This document shows positions 54,378-63,604 of a stretch of DNA of 64,000 bases, one piece after another. The stretch lies in the NCBI RefSeq assembly GCF_900130005.1, contig NZ_FQXP01000006.1, forward strand, positions 4,669 through 68,668. Direction: 5' to 3'. The notes beneath the pieces were generated by a model, which worked only from the letters and a program-made list of their open reading frames with translations, ran no database searches and was not told the origin of the DNA. Source of the DNA: Clostridium collagenovorans DSM 3089. Its GTDB lineage: Bacteria > Bacillota > Clostridia > Clostridiales > Clostridiaceae. The translations under genes and the position numbers were made by a program. How positions within the stretch are numbered: position 1 is the first letter of the stretch; each line of letters starts with the position of its first letter.

Positions 54378-55328
54378 GTGAAATATTTTTTAAAAAGAAT
54401 ATTAGAGTCTGCTGTATCATTGATTATTATTTCATTTTTTTCCTTTGCAGTAATACAATTAGCGCCAGGTGATGTTTCATCTATGTATATAAATCAAGAT
54501 ATGACGCAAGAGGAAATTCAGGCTACAATTGAAAAGTTAGGCTTAGATAAAAGTATACCAGAACAATATTTTGCGTGGGCTAAGATGGCTGTAAAGGGAG
54601 ACTTCGGTGTTTCTATGATAAATCATAGACCAGTAGGGCAACAGATAATGGAGAAATTCCCTTCTACTATATTGCTTATGGGGGTTTCTTTAGTGGTATC
54701 CTTGGGACTTGCAATAGTATTGGGTTTAGTAGCTGGACTTAAAAAGAATACTTTTATAGATAGGATAATTAATTTCTTTACCTATTTAGGAATATCGGTT
54801 CCGGCATTTTGGCTCGGTATGGTTTTAATAGTTGTATTTTCATTAAAACTAAATATGTTACCTTCATCAGGAATGCACACAGTAGGGAATAAAAGTTTTA
54901 TTGACTTAGTACAACATTTAATTCTGCCTACCTTAACACTAAGTGTAGGAAACTTAGCTGTCTTTACTAAATATATACGTTCAAACACAATAACTCAATT
55001 AGATGAGGAGTATGTAGTAACAGCTATTTCAAAGGGAACAAGTAGAACTAAGGTACTATTTAGACATGTATTTAAGAATTGTTTACTACCTATTATAACA
55101 CTTGTAGGTATGAATTTATCATCATTAGTTGTTGGTTCATTTATTATTGAATCTATATTTGGATGGCCAGGACTTGGTACATTAGGAATGACTGCAATCA
55201 CTTCAAGAGATTATACAATGATAATGGCATATACTATGTTCTCAGGAACTTTATATGTATTAGGTAATTTATTAGCTGATGTACTTTATTCTGTTGTAGA
55301 TCCAAGAATTAAATTAGGAAGTAGGTAA
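54378..55328 (+). CDS. oppB: peptide ABC transporter permease, OppB type
   Basis: A 316-residue six-helix permease. The start helix holds RILESAVSLIIISFFSF, the OppB/DppB-typical LAPGD follows, and a docking loop EEYVVTAISKGTSRTKVLFRH is near residue 210. It pairs with OppC. The start is GTG at 54378 with AAAGGGG upstream. oppB, C, D and F are separated by 4 bp, 17 bp and a 13-bp overlap, so they are one transcript. Confidence 0.95.
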   Translation: MKYFLKRILESAVSLIIISFFSFAVIQLAPGDVSSMYINQDMTQEEIQATIEKLGLDKSIPEQYFAWAKMAVKGDFGVSMINHRPVGQQIMEKFPSTILLMGVSLVVSLGLAIVLGLVAGLKKNTFIDRIINFFTYLGISVPAFWLGMVLIVVFSLKLNMLPSSGMHTVGNKSFIDLVQHLILPTLTLSVGNLAVFTKYIRSNTITQLDEEYVVTAISKGTSRTKVLFRHVFKNCLLPIITLVGMNLSSLVVGSFIIESIFGWPGLGTLGMTAITSRDYTMIMAYTMFSGTLYVLGNLLADVLYSVVDPRIKLGSR

Positions 55329-55332
55329 TTAT

Positions 55333-56271
55333 ATGGTAGATATAAATGTACAAGAGGATATTGATATTTCAAGTGTAAAAAATCCATTTGAAAAGGCAAA
55401 AAAGGTAGAATGTAGTGAAATAACCACTGTTCATAGAAATTTCTGGTTTAATTTAAAAAGCAGCTTTAAGGGAAATCCTTTGGCTATTATGTCCTTAGTA
55501 ATATTAATTATAGTAATTGTAATGTCTTTACTGGCTCCATTATCGCCTTATGATCCTAATGCGGTTGATGCAGCAAGTAAATTACAACCACCATCTTTAA
55601 AGCATTTCTTTGGTACAGATGATTTTGGTAGAGATTATTTTACAAGAGCTTTATATGGGGGAAGACTTTCTTTACTTGTTGGATTTGCTAGTATGGGGGT
55701 TACAATTTTAATTGGAACAATACTAGGTACAATTAGTGGATATATGGGCGGAAAAGTTGACATGTTTATCATGAGATTTTCTGACATATTTGTAGCTTTA
55801 CCAAGTTTCTTATTAATGGTAATTTTAAATGCTCTATTCCAACCGGGATTAGTTACCTTAATTGGAGTACTTAGTTTATTTTCATGGGCTAGAATTGCTA
55901 GAATAACTAGAGCTGAAACAATGTCATTAAAAGAAAGAGATTATATATTAGCAGCTAAAAACTTAGGGGCAAGTAATCTTAGTATTATATTTGGCCATAT
56001 TATACCTAATATGAGTTCCTCTATAATCGTATCTGCTAGCTTAAGTGTAGCAAGTGCTATTTTAACGGAATCATCTCTTAGCTTTTTAGGGTTAGGGGTA
56101 CAGCTTCCACAATCTTCATGGGGAAGTATGTTACAGTTAGCACAAAAGTACATATTAGACAAGCCGTACATGGCTATTTTCCCAGGATTACTAATATTAC
56201 TTATGGTTTTAAGCTTTAACATACTAGGCGATACCTTAAGAAATGCATTTGAACCTAAATTGATAAAGTAA
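55333..56271 (+). CDS. oppC: peptide ABC transporter permease, OppC type
   Basis: A 312-residue permease with a cytoplasmic N-terminal extension, first helix at about 51-70, the typical FGTDDFGRDYFTRALYGGR loop, and docking loop LKERDYILAAKNLGASNLSI. It forms the channel with OppB. It begins 4 bp after the oppB stop. Confidence 0.95.
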   Translation: MVDINVQEDIDISSVKNPFEKAKKVECSEITTVHRNFWFNLKSSFKGNPLAIMSLVILIIVIVMSLLAPLSPYDPNAVDAASKLQPPSLKHFFGTDDFGRDYFTRALYGGRLSLLVGFASMGVTILIGTILGTISGYMGGKVDMFIMRFSDIFVALPSFLLMVILNALFQPGLVTLIGVLSLFSWARIARITRAETMSLKERDYILAAKNLGASNLSIIFGHIIPNMSSSIIVSASLSVASAILTESSLSFLGLGVQLPQSSWGSMLQLAQKYILDKPYMAIFPGLLILLMVLSFNILGDTLRNAFEPKLIK

Positions 56272-56288
56272 AAGAGGTGACATAGATA

Positions 56289-57317
56289 ATGAATGAATTA
56301 TTAAGGGTAAATAATTTAAAGGTTAACTTTAATACTTATGCTGGTGTAGTTGAAGCTGTAAGAGGAGTTAATTTTACTATAAATAAAGGGGAGACCGTAG
56401 CTGTAGTTGGAGAATCTGGGTGTGGAAAATCAGTAACTTCAAAGGCTATCATGGGTATACTTCCATCTATTGGAGAGACCTTAAGTGGAAGTGAGATAGT
56501 TTATGAAGGAGAAAATATATTAGGCTATAGTGAAAGACAGTGGGAGAAATACAGAGGTGGAAACTGCTCTATGATTTTCCAAGATGCGTTAACGGCACTT
56601 AATCCTACTATGAATATAGGAAATCAAATTATAGAAAACATCCTTAATCATAGAAAGATTTCAAAAAAGGAAGCTATAAAAGAGGCTATAGAATTATTGA
56701 ATTTAGTTAGCATACCTAACCCAGAAACAAGAATTAAACAGTATCCACATGAACTTTCAGGGGGAATGCGTCAAAGGGTTATGATTGCAATTGCTTTAGC
56801 ATGTAATCCTAAATTACTTATTGCAGATGAACCTACAACTGCATTAGATGTAACTATACAAGCCCAAATACTTGAGCTTTTAAAGGAACTTCAAAAAAAG
56901 CTTAACATATCAATAATTTTAATTACACATAATTTAGGGGTTGTAGCAGATATAGCTGATAGAATAGTTGTTATGTATTCAGGAAAGGTTGTTGAAACAG
57001 GAACAGCAAGAGAAGTTTTTTATGCTCCTAAACATCCATATACAAGTGCATTATTAAAATCTGTGCCAAGTTTGCACATTGATAATAAAAGAGAACTTTA
57101 TTCAATTGAGGGTACGCCACCAAACTTAATGAATCCACCAAAGGGATGTGCATTTGCAGATAGATGTCCATATGCAATGAATGTGTGTAAGGCTATACAA
57201 CCTCCTCAATATAATTTTAGTGATAGTAATAGTAGTAGTTGCTGGCTTTATCATGAAAAGTGTGAGGAAAATAGAATTATCTTTGAAAAGGAGCAAGGTA
57301 AGTTATGTGCTCAATAG
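56289..57317 (+). CDS. oppD: peptide ABC transporter ATPase, OppD type
   Basis: A 342-residue ATPase with Walker A GESGCGKSV, signature LSGGMRQRV, Walker B LLIADEPTTALD and switch His in ITHNLGVVAD. The C-terminal oligopeptide extension has a Cys cluster (GCAFADRCPYAMNVC plus a later Cys) that may bind an iron-sulfur cluster, as in other OppD/DppD proteins. An AAGAGGTGA site precedes the ATG. It overlaps oppF by 13 bp. Confidence 0.95.
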   Translation: MNELLRVNNLKVNFNTYAGVVEAVRGVNFTINKGETVAVVGESGCGKSVTSKAIMGILPSIGETLSGSEIVYEGENILGYSERQWEKYRGGNCSMIFQDALTALNPTMNIGNQIIENILNHRKISKKEAIKEAIELLNLVSIPNPETRIKQYPHELSGGMRQRVMIAIALACNPKLLIADEPTTALDVTIQAQILELLKELQKKLNISIILITHNLGVVADIADRIVVMYSGKVVETGTAREVFYAPKHPYTSALLKSVPSLHIDNKRELYSIEGTPPNLMNPPKGCAFADRCPYAMNVCKAIQPPQYNFSDSNSSSCWLYHEKCEENRIIFEKEQGKLCAQ

Positions 57318-58285
57318 AGAAAGAAAGAAAAGAACCACTATTAGAAGTTAAAAATTTAAAAAAACATTTTAAAATAAATTCAAAAGAAATATTAAAGGCA
57401 GTTGATGATGTTTCTTTTGAAATATATAAAGGGGAGACCTTAGGAATTGTTGGAGAGTCAGGATGTGGTAAAACAACTTGTGGAAGAACCTGTGTTAAGT
57501 TATATGATAAAACTGATGGAACAGTATTATTTAAAGGGCAGGATGTTCATAGCTTTAATAAATCTGAGTATAGAAAATTTACTAAGGAAACTCAAATGAT
57601 ATTTCAAGATCCATATTCATCCCTAGATTCAAGATTAATAGTAAATGATATCATAGCTGAGGGTATGAAGGTTCATGGAATATGTAATAGTAAAGAAGAA
57701 AGAAGTGAAAAAATAAGAGAGATTTTATCACAGGTAGGACTTAACAAGGAACATGCTTCACGTTATGCATATGAATTCTCAGGTGGACAACGTCAGAGAA
57801 TAGGAATTGCAAGAGCCTTAGCTGTTAATCCAGAATTTATGGTTTGTGATGAGCCGATTTCTGCACTTGATGTATCTGTACAAGCTCAGATTGTAAACTT
57901 GCTTATGAGATTACAAGAGGAAAGAGGATTAACTTACTTATTTATAGCTCACGATTTATCCATGGTAAAACATATATCGGATAGAATAGGGGTAATGTAC
58001 TTAGGAAACTTAGTTGAGTTAACAACATCTAGTGAGTTGTATCAAAGCCCATCTCATCCTTATACTAAGGCATTATTATCAGCAATACCAGTTCCAGATC
58101 CAGACTATCAAATGGAAAGACAGAGAATAGTTCTGCAAGGAGATATTCCTAGCCCTATAAATCCACCTATGGGATGTAAATTTGCTCAAAGATGTAAATA
58201 TGCATTACCTAAATGTAGAGAGGCAACTCCTAAACTGAAAAAAATCAGTGAAGGACACTTTGTAGCGTGCTATCTTTATGATTAA
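57305..58285 (+). CDS. oppF: peptide ABC transporter ATPase, OppF type
   Basis: A 326-residue ATPase with Walker A GESGCGKTT, FQDPYSSLDSR, signature FSGGQRQRI, Walker B MVCDEPISALD and switch His in IAHDLSMVKH. Its C-terminal Cys motif is GCKFAQRCKYALPKC. It heterodimerises with OppD to power OppB/C. It begins inside oppD with AAGGAGCAAGG upstream, indicating coupled translation. Confidence 0.95.
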   Translation: MCSIEKERKEPLLEVKNLKKHFKINSKEILKAVDDVSFEIYKGETLGIVGESGCGKTTCGRTCVKLYDKTDGTVLFKGQDVHSFNKSEYRKFTKETQMIFQDPYSSLDSRLIVNDIIAEGMKVHGICNSKEERSEKIREILSQVGLNKEHASRYAYEFSGGQRQRIGIARALAVNPEFMVCDEPISALDVSVQAQIVNLLMRLQEERGLTYLFIAHDLSMVKHISDRIGVMYLGNLVELTTSSELYQSPSHPYTKALLSAIPVPDPDYQMERQRIVLQGDIPSPINPPMGCKFAQRCKYALPKCREATPKLKKISEGHFVACYLYD

Positions 58286-58840
58286 AATCAACAAAGATAG
58301 CAATAAGGTGAATTTTAAAAGTTAGAAGTTTGGTTATGGAAAAAGGTTAATTTTAGAAGTAACTTCTTAATAAAAATTAACTTCAAGTATGACTATAAAT
58401 TATTATTTAAATGAATCAAGTTACCCTATAATATATAGAAGAATAAATATTATTAAGGTATGTATTTAAGAGATAAGAAAGAGATAAAGAGATAAAGAGA
58501 TATAAAAAGAGAGAATAAGATTAAAACAGCTTTAAGATACAATATAAATAATGTGGTGTAAGAGAATAAATGAACTAGCTGAAGTTTAAGTAGGCTAGTT
58601 CATTATTTTTTATACCTAAAAAGAAGATGTTACAGTATAATGTAGGGTTTTTCATTATTAATGATTACTTATAAATTAAGAAAAAAGACTAAGTTATACA
58701 AGTGTATAAAATAGTCATTGTCGAAAATCTTAAATTGTAAAAATATATAAAAATTGATAGTATATAGGTAAAATTATCCTGTGTTTGAATCAATTAAACC
58801 ATTGGGAAGATTTTAATTTGAAAAAGGATAAGGATATAAA
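58286..58840. other. noncoding gap after oppF, with terminator
   Basis: About 550 AT-rich bases. A weak stem (GCTATCTTT...AAAGATAGC) spans the oppF stop, and a better terminator lies at 58571-58614. Otherwise purine-rich runs (AGAGATAAAGAGATAAAGAG) and no gene. Confidence 0.45.
58571..58614 (+). terminator. intrinsic terminator downstream of opp operon
   Basis: TGAACTAGC pairs with GCTAGTTCA, followed by TTATTTTTTAT. Confidence 0.8.
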
Positions 58841-59358
58841 ATGAAATATAAAAGATTAATTGCAAATATAATAGATCATATAATAGTATCATTAATCACA
58901 GGTATAATAGTATGTATTATTGTAGGAAGTATTATTGATAATACACAAGGAGGGGTAGGAGCAATTCCATTTTTCATAATGATAGCTTGCTTCTTGCCAA
59001 GTTGTACAAGTGGATATTTGTCATTTTGGATTATTATAGCCGCTTTTGAAGATAATCTTAGTCATATAGGAGAGATTAGTCCTTATATTAGTGTTATTTT
59101 AACTATTATAATAATACAAACAATAGTATTGTCTATAGTTGAAATATCTAATAATGGTTTAACTATTGGGAGAAGGAGTTTTAAAATTAAAGTTATTAGT
59201 GATAGTGGTAAATATACAATAAGAAAAGCCTTAACTAGAAACCTTGTAAAATCAAAGGAAAATATATCTTTTATATACCATTTATATCATTAATATTTAA
59301 TAAAGCTAACAAAGCATTTTATGATAGGTTACTTAAAACGAGTATTATTGAAGAGTAG
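58841..59358 (+). pseudogene. RDD-family membrane protein, frameshifted near the 3' end
   Basis: The first 150 codons encode an RDD-type membrane protein (RLIANIIDHIIVSL, then TIGRRSFKIKVISDSG before the tail), paralogous to the protein at 59596. After ENISF the frame reads IYHLYH and stops at 59293. A two-base shift restores PFISLIFNKANKAFYDRLL ending at 59358, matching the neighbour's PCISSLFTMKRQGIYDILL. The cause appears to be one extra TA in TTTTATATACC. The predicted intact length (171) fits the neighbour's 169. Phase variation is a less likely alternative. Confidence 0.7.
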
Positions 59359-59372
59359 CATGCAAAGTAAAG

Positions 59373-59570
59373 ATGTATTTTAAATTTAAATTATATATCC
59401 ATAAGATTAGTATTAGATCAATTTTAATATTAAATTTTCTTCCGTTAACAGCTCATTATGGAAGAAGAGAGTACAGTATAAGTAAAGATTTAGATGATAA
59501 TATTTTGAAGGCTCACTCCTTGTACACTTTCTTTGAAAAGATGCAACCTTTAAATAGGACTATGAATTAA
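59373..59570 (+). CDS. possible short ORF or gene fragment (65 codons)
   Basis: An open frame with a hydrophobic start (SIRSILILNFLPL) and a hydrophilic tail (RREYSISKDLDDNILKAH). No good ribosome binding site precedes the ATG and no family is recognised. It may be a relic of a deleted gene between the two RDD genes. Confidence 0.25.
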   Translation: MYFKFKLYIHKISIRSILILNFLPLTAHYGRREYSISKDLDDNILKAHSLYTFFEKMQPLNRTMN

Positions 59571-59595
59571 AACTATGAGAATATGGAGGCAGGAT

Positions 59596-60105
59596 ATGAA
59601 ATATGCAAGTTTAGGCGAGAGGATTATGGCCTATTTAATGGATTATTTTATGATTATAATACCATTATTTATTGGAGTAGCATTTATAATGACTACTTAT
59701 TTTAAACAATATACGGATGGACAAGCATATCCTTTTATATTATTAATATTATTAATTTTTCCAATATATATGTTTGGATATGTGCTTATGCATCCAACCA
59801 TAGGTAATATGAAAATAATATTTATATCAGTACTAGTTATAGTTATAGTCGAGACATGTTTAGTAATAATTATGGAATTCATAGGAAAAGGAAATACAAT
59901 AGGTAAAAATATATATAAGATAAAGGTTACAACCAGTGACCATGCCAATTATAGCATTGGCAAAAGAGTATGCAGAGCATTATTAAAAAGCGTAAGTAGA
60001 AATTTAATGTTTATTCCTTGTATATCTAGTCTATTTACTATGAAAAGACAAGGCATCTATGACATATTATTAAAAACAATAGTAATAAAAAATATTGAGC
60101 ATTAG
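59596..60105 (+). CDS. RDD family membrane protein
   Basis: A ~169-residue protein with the RDD hallmark pattern: ERIMAYLMDYFMI at the start of the first helix (Arg and Asp), further helices near 22-40, 48-65 and 75-95, and TIGKNIYKIKVTTSD, the typical second RDD motif. The family includes small membrane proteins of unsettled function, some implicated in ion homeostasis. ATG 59596 is chosen because GGAGGCAGG lies just upstream; a 7-codon longer start at 59575 would contain it. It is paralogous to the frameshifted gene before it. Confidence 0.8.
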   Translation: MKYASLGERIMAYLMDYFMIIIPLFIGVAFIMTTYFKQYTDGQAYPFILLILLIFPIYMFGYVLMHPTIGNMKIIFISVLVIVIVETCLVIIMEFIGKGNTIGKNIYKIKVTTSDHANYSIGKRVCRALLKSVSRNLMFIPCISSLFTMKRQGIYDILLKTIVIKNIEH

Positions 60106-60255
60106 CATTATACGGCGTATTAAGATAAATTAAAGTAGTTTTGGTATGTAGATTTATGGTAAAATTAGGTAATGATATAATATAGAGCTTAATATGAGTT
60201 ATAAATTTAATAAATATATATTTCAAGTTTATATATATGAAAGGTGGCAGGAGTT

Positions 60256-60435
60256 ATGCTGTATCATGCTTCGGGAGAATTAGTGGAATTTCCTGAGATA
60301 AGAAAAAGTAAATATACAAAGGACTTTTCTTGGGAATTAGCTAAGTTCAAATACCCAACTCATCAAATTAGTTTTCATACATTAAAAGCACTAGATTGCC
60401 TGAATTTTGAGAGGAGTGAAATTATTAATGAATAG
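60256..60435 (+). pseudogene. DUF3990-type protein with internal deletion
   Basis: This 59-residue frame joins the start of a DUF3990 protein (LYHASGELVEFPEIRKSKYTKDF in halves) directly to its typical end (QISFHTLKALDCLNF). In family members about 80-100 residues lie between the two. The missing centre would hold most of the ADP-ribosyltransferase-like fold, so the protein is unlikely to be active. CAGGAG precedes the ATG at 60256. It overlaps the DUF3791 start by 8 bp, the usual operon arrangement. The frame is clean, so the deletion was in-frame. The family assignment is from memory of these motifs. Confidence 0.6.
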
Positions 60436-60874
60436 TAAAGAAAAAAATGATTTGTTTTATGTTTGCTCACTCATAGAATTTATAGGTAGAAAGACTAAGA
60501 ATAGGCGAGCTGATATTGTTGATATTATTGGTAAAAAGGAGATATCAAGGCAATTTGATTTAGCTGAAGTAAATCATTGTTTATCATTTGATGAGGTAGA
60601 AGATGAGATAATAGATTATTATCAGATAGCTATTGGTGATTTTGATTCAATAAGTAACTGTAAATACAGTATTCCAAGTGTACAATCTATTGGAAAAGTA
60701 TATGAGAGATTAATTTCTAATACGATGTTAGAATCTGATAATATAATAGACTCGATAGTTAAGGTTTTTAAATCTTTTATAAGTGATGAAATATCAGATT
60801 TCAATTCATCTGTTTACTATAGTAATCCTGATTATTTAAAGCATTCTTATTTAGAGGGAAAATTACTAGCATAA
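60428..60874 (+). CDS. DUF3791 domain-containing protein
   Basis: A 148-residue protein with the DUF3791-type start KEKNDLFYVCSLIEFIGRKT, then RQFDLAEVNHCLSFDEVEDE, and a ~50-residue C-terminal extension. DUF3791 genes typically sit beside DUF3990 genes and the pair has been considered toxin-antitoxin-like. ATG 60428 overlaps the DUF3990 stop, so translation is coupled; GAGAGGAG lies upstream. It is intact although its partner is deleted, consistent with an immunity or antitoxin role (inference). Confidence 0.7.
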   Translation: MNSKEKNDLFYVCSLIEFIGRKTKNRRADIVDIIGKKEISRQFDLAEVNHCLSFDEVEDEIIDYYQIAIGDFDSISNCKYSIPSVQSIGKVYERLISNTMLESDNIIDSIVKVFKSFISDEISDFNSSVYYSNPDYLKHSYLEGKLLA

Positions 60875-60924
60875 TTTTATTATAATACTTTGATTTACTT
60901 TATAGAGAATTATCAAAATAAAAT

Positions 60925-60966
60925 AAGAGAGCATTTGAAGGTTAGTTCAAATGCTCTCTTATTTTA
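60925..60966. terminator. bidirectional terminator
   Basis: AAGAGAGCATTTGAA pairs perfectly with TTCAAATGCTCTCTT, followed by ATTTTATTTATTT. Confidence 0.9.
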
Positions 60967-61110
60967 TTTATTTAATTTAATCTTTATATTTTTAGGTGCT
61001 TTATCTGACCAAGGTATAAGAACTTCTGTATTTAACATTTTCAGTTAAATCCTTAATTATTGATGCTATTAAATTAGATTCGCTAACAGGAATGTATATA
61101 TTTGCATTGA
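60964..61110 (-). pseudogene. possible minus-strand gene tail, broken
   Basis: On the minus strand one frame reads YIPVSESNLIASIIKDLTEN and, after a frame change, another reads EVLIPWSDKAPKNIKIKLNK before TAA at 60964. Together they look like the C terminus of a lost protein ending at the shared terminator. No family is recognised. Confidence 0.3.
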
Positions 61111-61390
61111 TAATCCATAATTTCTAGAGGCTTAATTTTTGATGCTTACAAATTAACATAAATTTCTTTCAATTCAATAATTAAGTTTATAAATAAAATT
61201 AATAGGTAATAATAAATAGAAGGTGTTATATTAGTTACAATGCTAATAATTATATTGTTTTATAATAAAATTTATTTTATACTTAACAAGTAGCAATAAT
61301 TATGAAATACATAATTATTTAACTATAATGTGATAAATATGATTTGGAAGATTATATAAGTGTATTTTACTACAGGGAGGATATTGTTAA
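61111..61390. other. leader region of asnB
   Basis: AT-rich, no gene. No T-box motif (AGGGTGGNACCGCG) or other riboswitch hallmark was found. ACAGGGAGG precedes the start. Confidence 0.45.
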
Positions 61391-63262
61391 ATGTGCGGAT
61401 TTGTGTGGTGTTTTAAGGACACTCCTATAACTGATAGAATTAGAGAAAACATAAAGGAAATGAGCGATTGCATAATACATAGAGGTCCAGACCAAGATGG
61501 TTTTTATAGTGACGAAACAATGTGTTTATCCTTTAAAAGACTTAGTATCATAGAATTAGAAAATGGAAGACAACCATATTCATGGGATAAGGCAGATTAT
61601 CATGTTATATTCAACGGAGAGATCTACAATTATCTTGAATTACAAGCAATGATGATTGAAAAAGGATATACATTTAACACAAACACTGAAATAGAGGTTA
61701 TTTGTGCATTATATAACCACTTTGGAGAAGATTTTGTAAAATACTTAAGAGGTATGTTTGCAATTAATATCTGGGATAAAGCTAATGGAACTTACATGGG
61801 ATTCAGAGATCCATTTGGAATTAAACCATTTTATTATGTACAGGACGGAGATTTAGTATATGGTGCTTCAGAAATGAAGAGCTTAATGGCTAGAGATAAT
61901 GCTAAGAAAGAAATAAAATCAGAATCATTACATAACTACTTAAGCTTCCAATATGTACCTGAACCAGACACTATATTCTCTGATGTTAAATTACTTCCAC
62001 CAGGACATATATTTAAGAAAAAATTAGGTGAACCTATTGAAATAAAACCTTACAATATAATAGAATTCGCTCCAGTTAAAACAACTGAAGAGGAAAAATT
62101 AAAGAAAATAAGAAGAGTTTTAGAAGACTCAGTTGAAAAGCATATGTTAAGTGACGTTCCAGTAGGAAGTTTCTTATCAGGTGGAGTAGACTCTACAATT
62201 GTTACTGCAATTGCTAGTAAAATAAAACCAGATATAAAGACATTTACTGTTGGATTTGAAGTTAATGGCTATAGTGAAATAGAGCTTGCTAAGGATACAG
62301 CTAAATTCTTAAATGTTGAAAACATTCATAGATTTGTTACAGCAGAAGAGTTTATGAGAGAAGTTCCAAGAATAATATACCACTTAGATGGTCCAGTTGC
62401 TGACCCAGCAGCTATTCCACTATTCTTTATTTCTGAGGAAGCTCGTAAACACGTTACTGTTATTCTTTCAGGAGAAGGTGCAGACGAAATGTTTGGTGGA
62501 TATACAATCTACCATGAGCCACTTTCATTAAATGGATTTAAGAATGTTCCAGGTCCACTTAAGAAGGCTTTAAAAGGCTTAGCATCTGTAGTTCCAGAAG
62601 GAGTTAAGGGTAAGAGCTTTATAGAAAGAGGATGTACACCAATAGAAGAAAGATTTATTGGAAATGCTAACATCTTCAAGCAAGAAGAAAAAGCAGCTAT
62701 GCTTAAGAATTATAACTCTAAATATCACTTTAGAAATGTAACAGATAAGTACTATGACTTTGCTAAGAACTATGATGATACTACAAAAATGCAGTATGTA
62801 GACATAAACACTTGGTTAAAGGGTGATATACTTGTTAAGGGTGATAGATGTACAATGGGTAACTCTTTAGAGTTAAGAGTTCCATTCCTTGATAAAGAAG
62901 TATTTGAAGTGGCTAGAACACTTACAATAGATGAGAAAATGGGAGATAACACAACTAAGTGTTATTTAAGAAGAGCCTTTGCGGACATATTACCAAAGGA
63001 AGCTACAGGACGTAAGAAGCTTGGATACCCAGTTCCAATTAGAGTTTGGTTAAAGAATGAATTATATGATTGGGCTGTTAAGAATATTAAAGAAAGTACA
63101 GCTGATGAGTATATCAATAAAGATGCAGTTCTTAAACTATTAGAAGATCACAAAGCAGGAAAAGGTGATTATAGTAGAAAGATCTGGACTATGCTTGTAT
63201 TCATAATTTGGTACGAAGTATACTTTAATGATTCTCTAGGATTAAAGAAAAAAGATAACTAA
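61391..63262 (+). CDS. asnB: asparagine synthase (glutamine-hydrolysing)
   Basis: A 623-residue two-domain enzyme. The class II glutaminase begins Met-Cys2-Gly, whose Cys2 is the nucleophile, followed by HRGPDQDG and FNGEIYNYLELQ. The synthetase domain has the PP-loop GSFLSGGVDST (about 257-268), SGEGADEMFGGY, and the C-terminal RVPFLDKEVFEVA plus GRKKLGYPVPIRVW. It forms asparagine from aspartate, glutamine and ATP. Length is normal. GGGAGG precedes the ATG, and a strong hairpin terminator follows. Confidence 0.96.
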   Translation: MCGFVWCFKDTPITDRIRENIKEMSDCIIHRGPDQDGFYSDETMCLSFKRLSIIELENGRQPYSWDKADYHVIFNGEIYNYLELQAMMIEKGYTFNTNTEIEVICALYNHFGEDFVKYLRGMFAINIWDKANGTYMGFRDPFGIKPFYYVQDGDLVYGASEMKSLMARDNAKKEIKSESLHNYLSFQYVPEPDTIFSDVKLLPPGHIFKKKLGEPIEIKPYNIIEFAPVKTTEEEKLKKIRRVLEDSVEKHMLSDVPVGSFLSGGVDSTIVTAIASKIKPDIKTFTVGFEVNGYSEIELAKDTAKFLNVENIHRFVTAEEFMREVPRIIYHLDGPVADPAAIPLFFISEEARKHVTVILSGEGADEMFGGYTIYHEPLSLNGFKNVPGPLKKALKGLASVVPEGVKGKSFIERGCTPIEERFIGNANIFKQEEKAAMLKNYNSKYHFRNVTDKYYDFAKNYDDTTKMQYVDINTWLKGDILVKGDRCTMGNSLELRVPFLDKEVFEVARTLTIDEKMGDNTTKCYLRRAFADILPKEATGRKKLGYPVPIRVWLKNELYDWAVKNIKESTADEYINKDAVLKLLEDHKAGKGDYSRKIWTMLVFIIWYEVYFNDSLGLKKKDN

Positions 63263-63268
63263 AAATAT

Positions 63269-63316
63269 ATGCGTGGTGAAATAACTTACTAAGTTATTTC
63301 ACCACGCTTTTGTTTT
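63269..63316 (+). terminator. terminator of asnB
   Basis: GCGTGGTGAAATAACTT pairs perfectly over 17 bp with AAGTTATTTCACCACGC around ACT, followed by TTTTGTTTTGG. Confidence 0.95.
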
Positions 63317-63604
63317 GGAGAAAAATATGTTATGTATAATTAATCATATTATGTAAAATTTAATTCATGTAATATGTTTAAAGCTACAAAGGTAATTTTA
63401 GTTGTAATATATAATCCTATATAAAGAAAGATAATAATTAATTTATAGTCTATACATTTTATCTATAGTAGTATAGATATTAGGCTTAAGGATATTGGAA
63501 AAGTTTTAGCTTTGATATATAGTTTAATAAGCAATATTAATAAAATCGACAAAATTTAAAAGGATAATTTGAAAGTATAATGCAAAGTGAGGGAGTAAAA
63601 AATT
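63317..63604. other. intergenic region before the right-edge gene
   Basis: AT-rich, no gene and no distinct motif. GTGAGGGAG lies just before the next start. Confidence 0.4.

Noticed and set aside
61111..61390. T-box riboswitch upstream of asnB
   Set aside because: No AGGGTGGNACCGCG antiterminator sequence or terminator in the leader.
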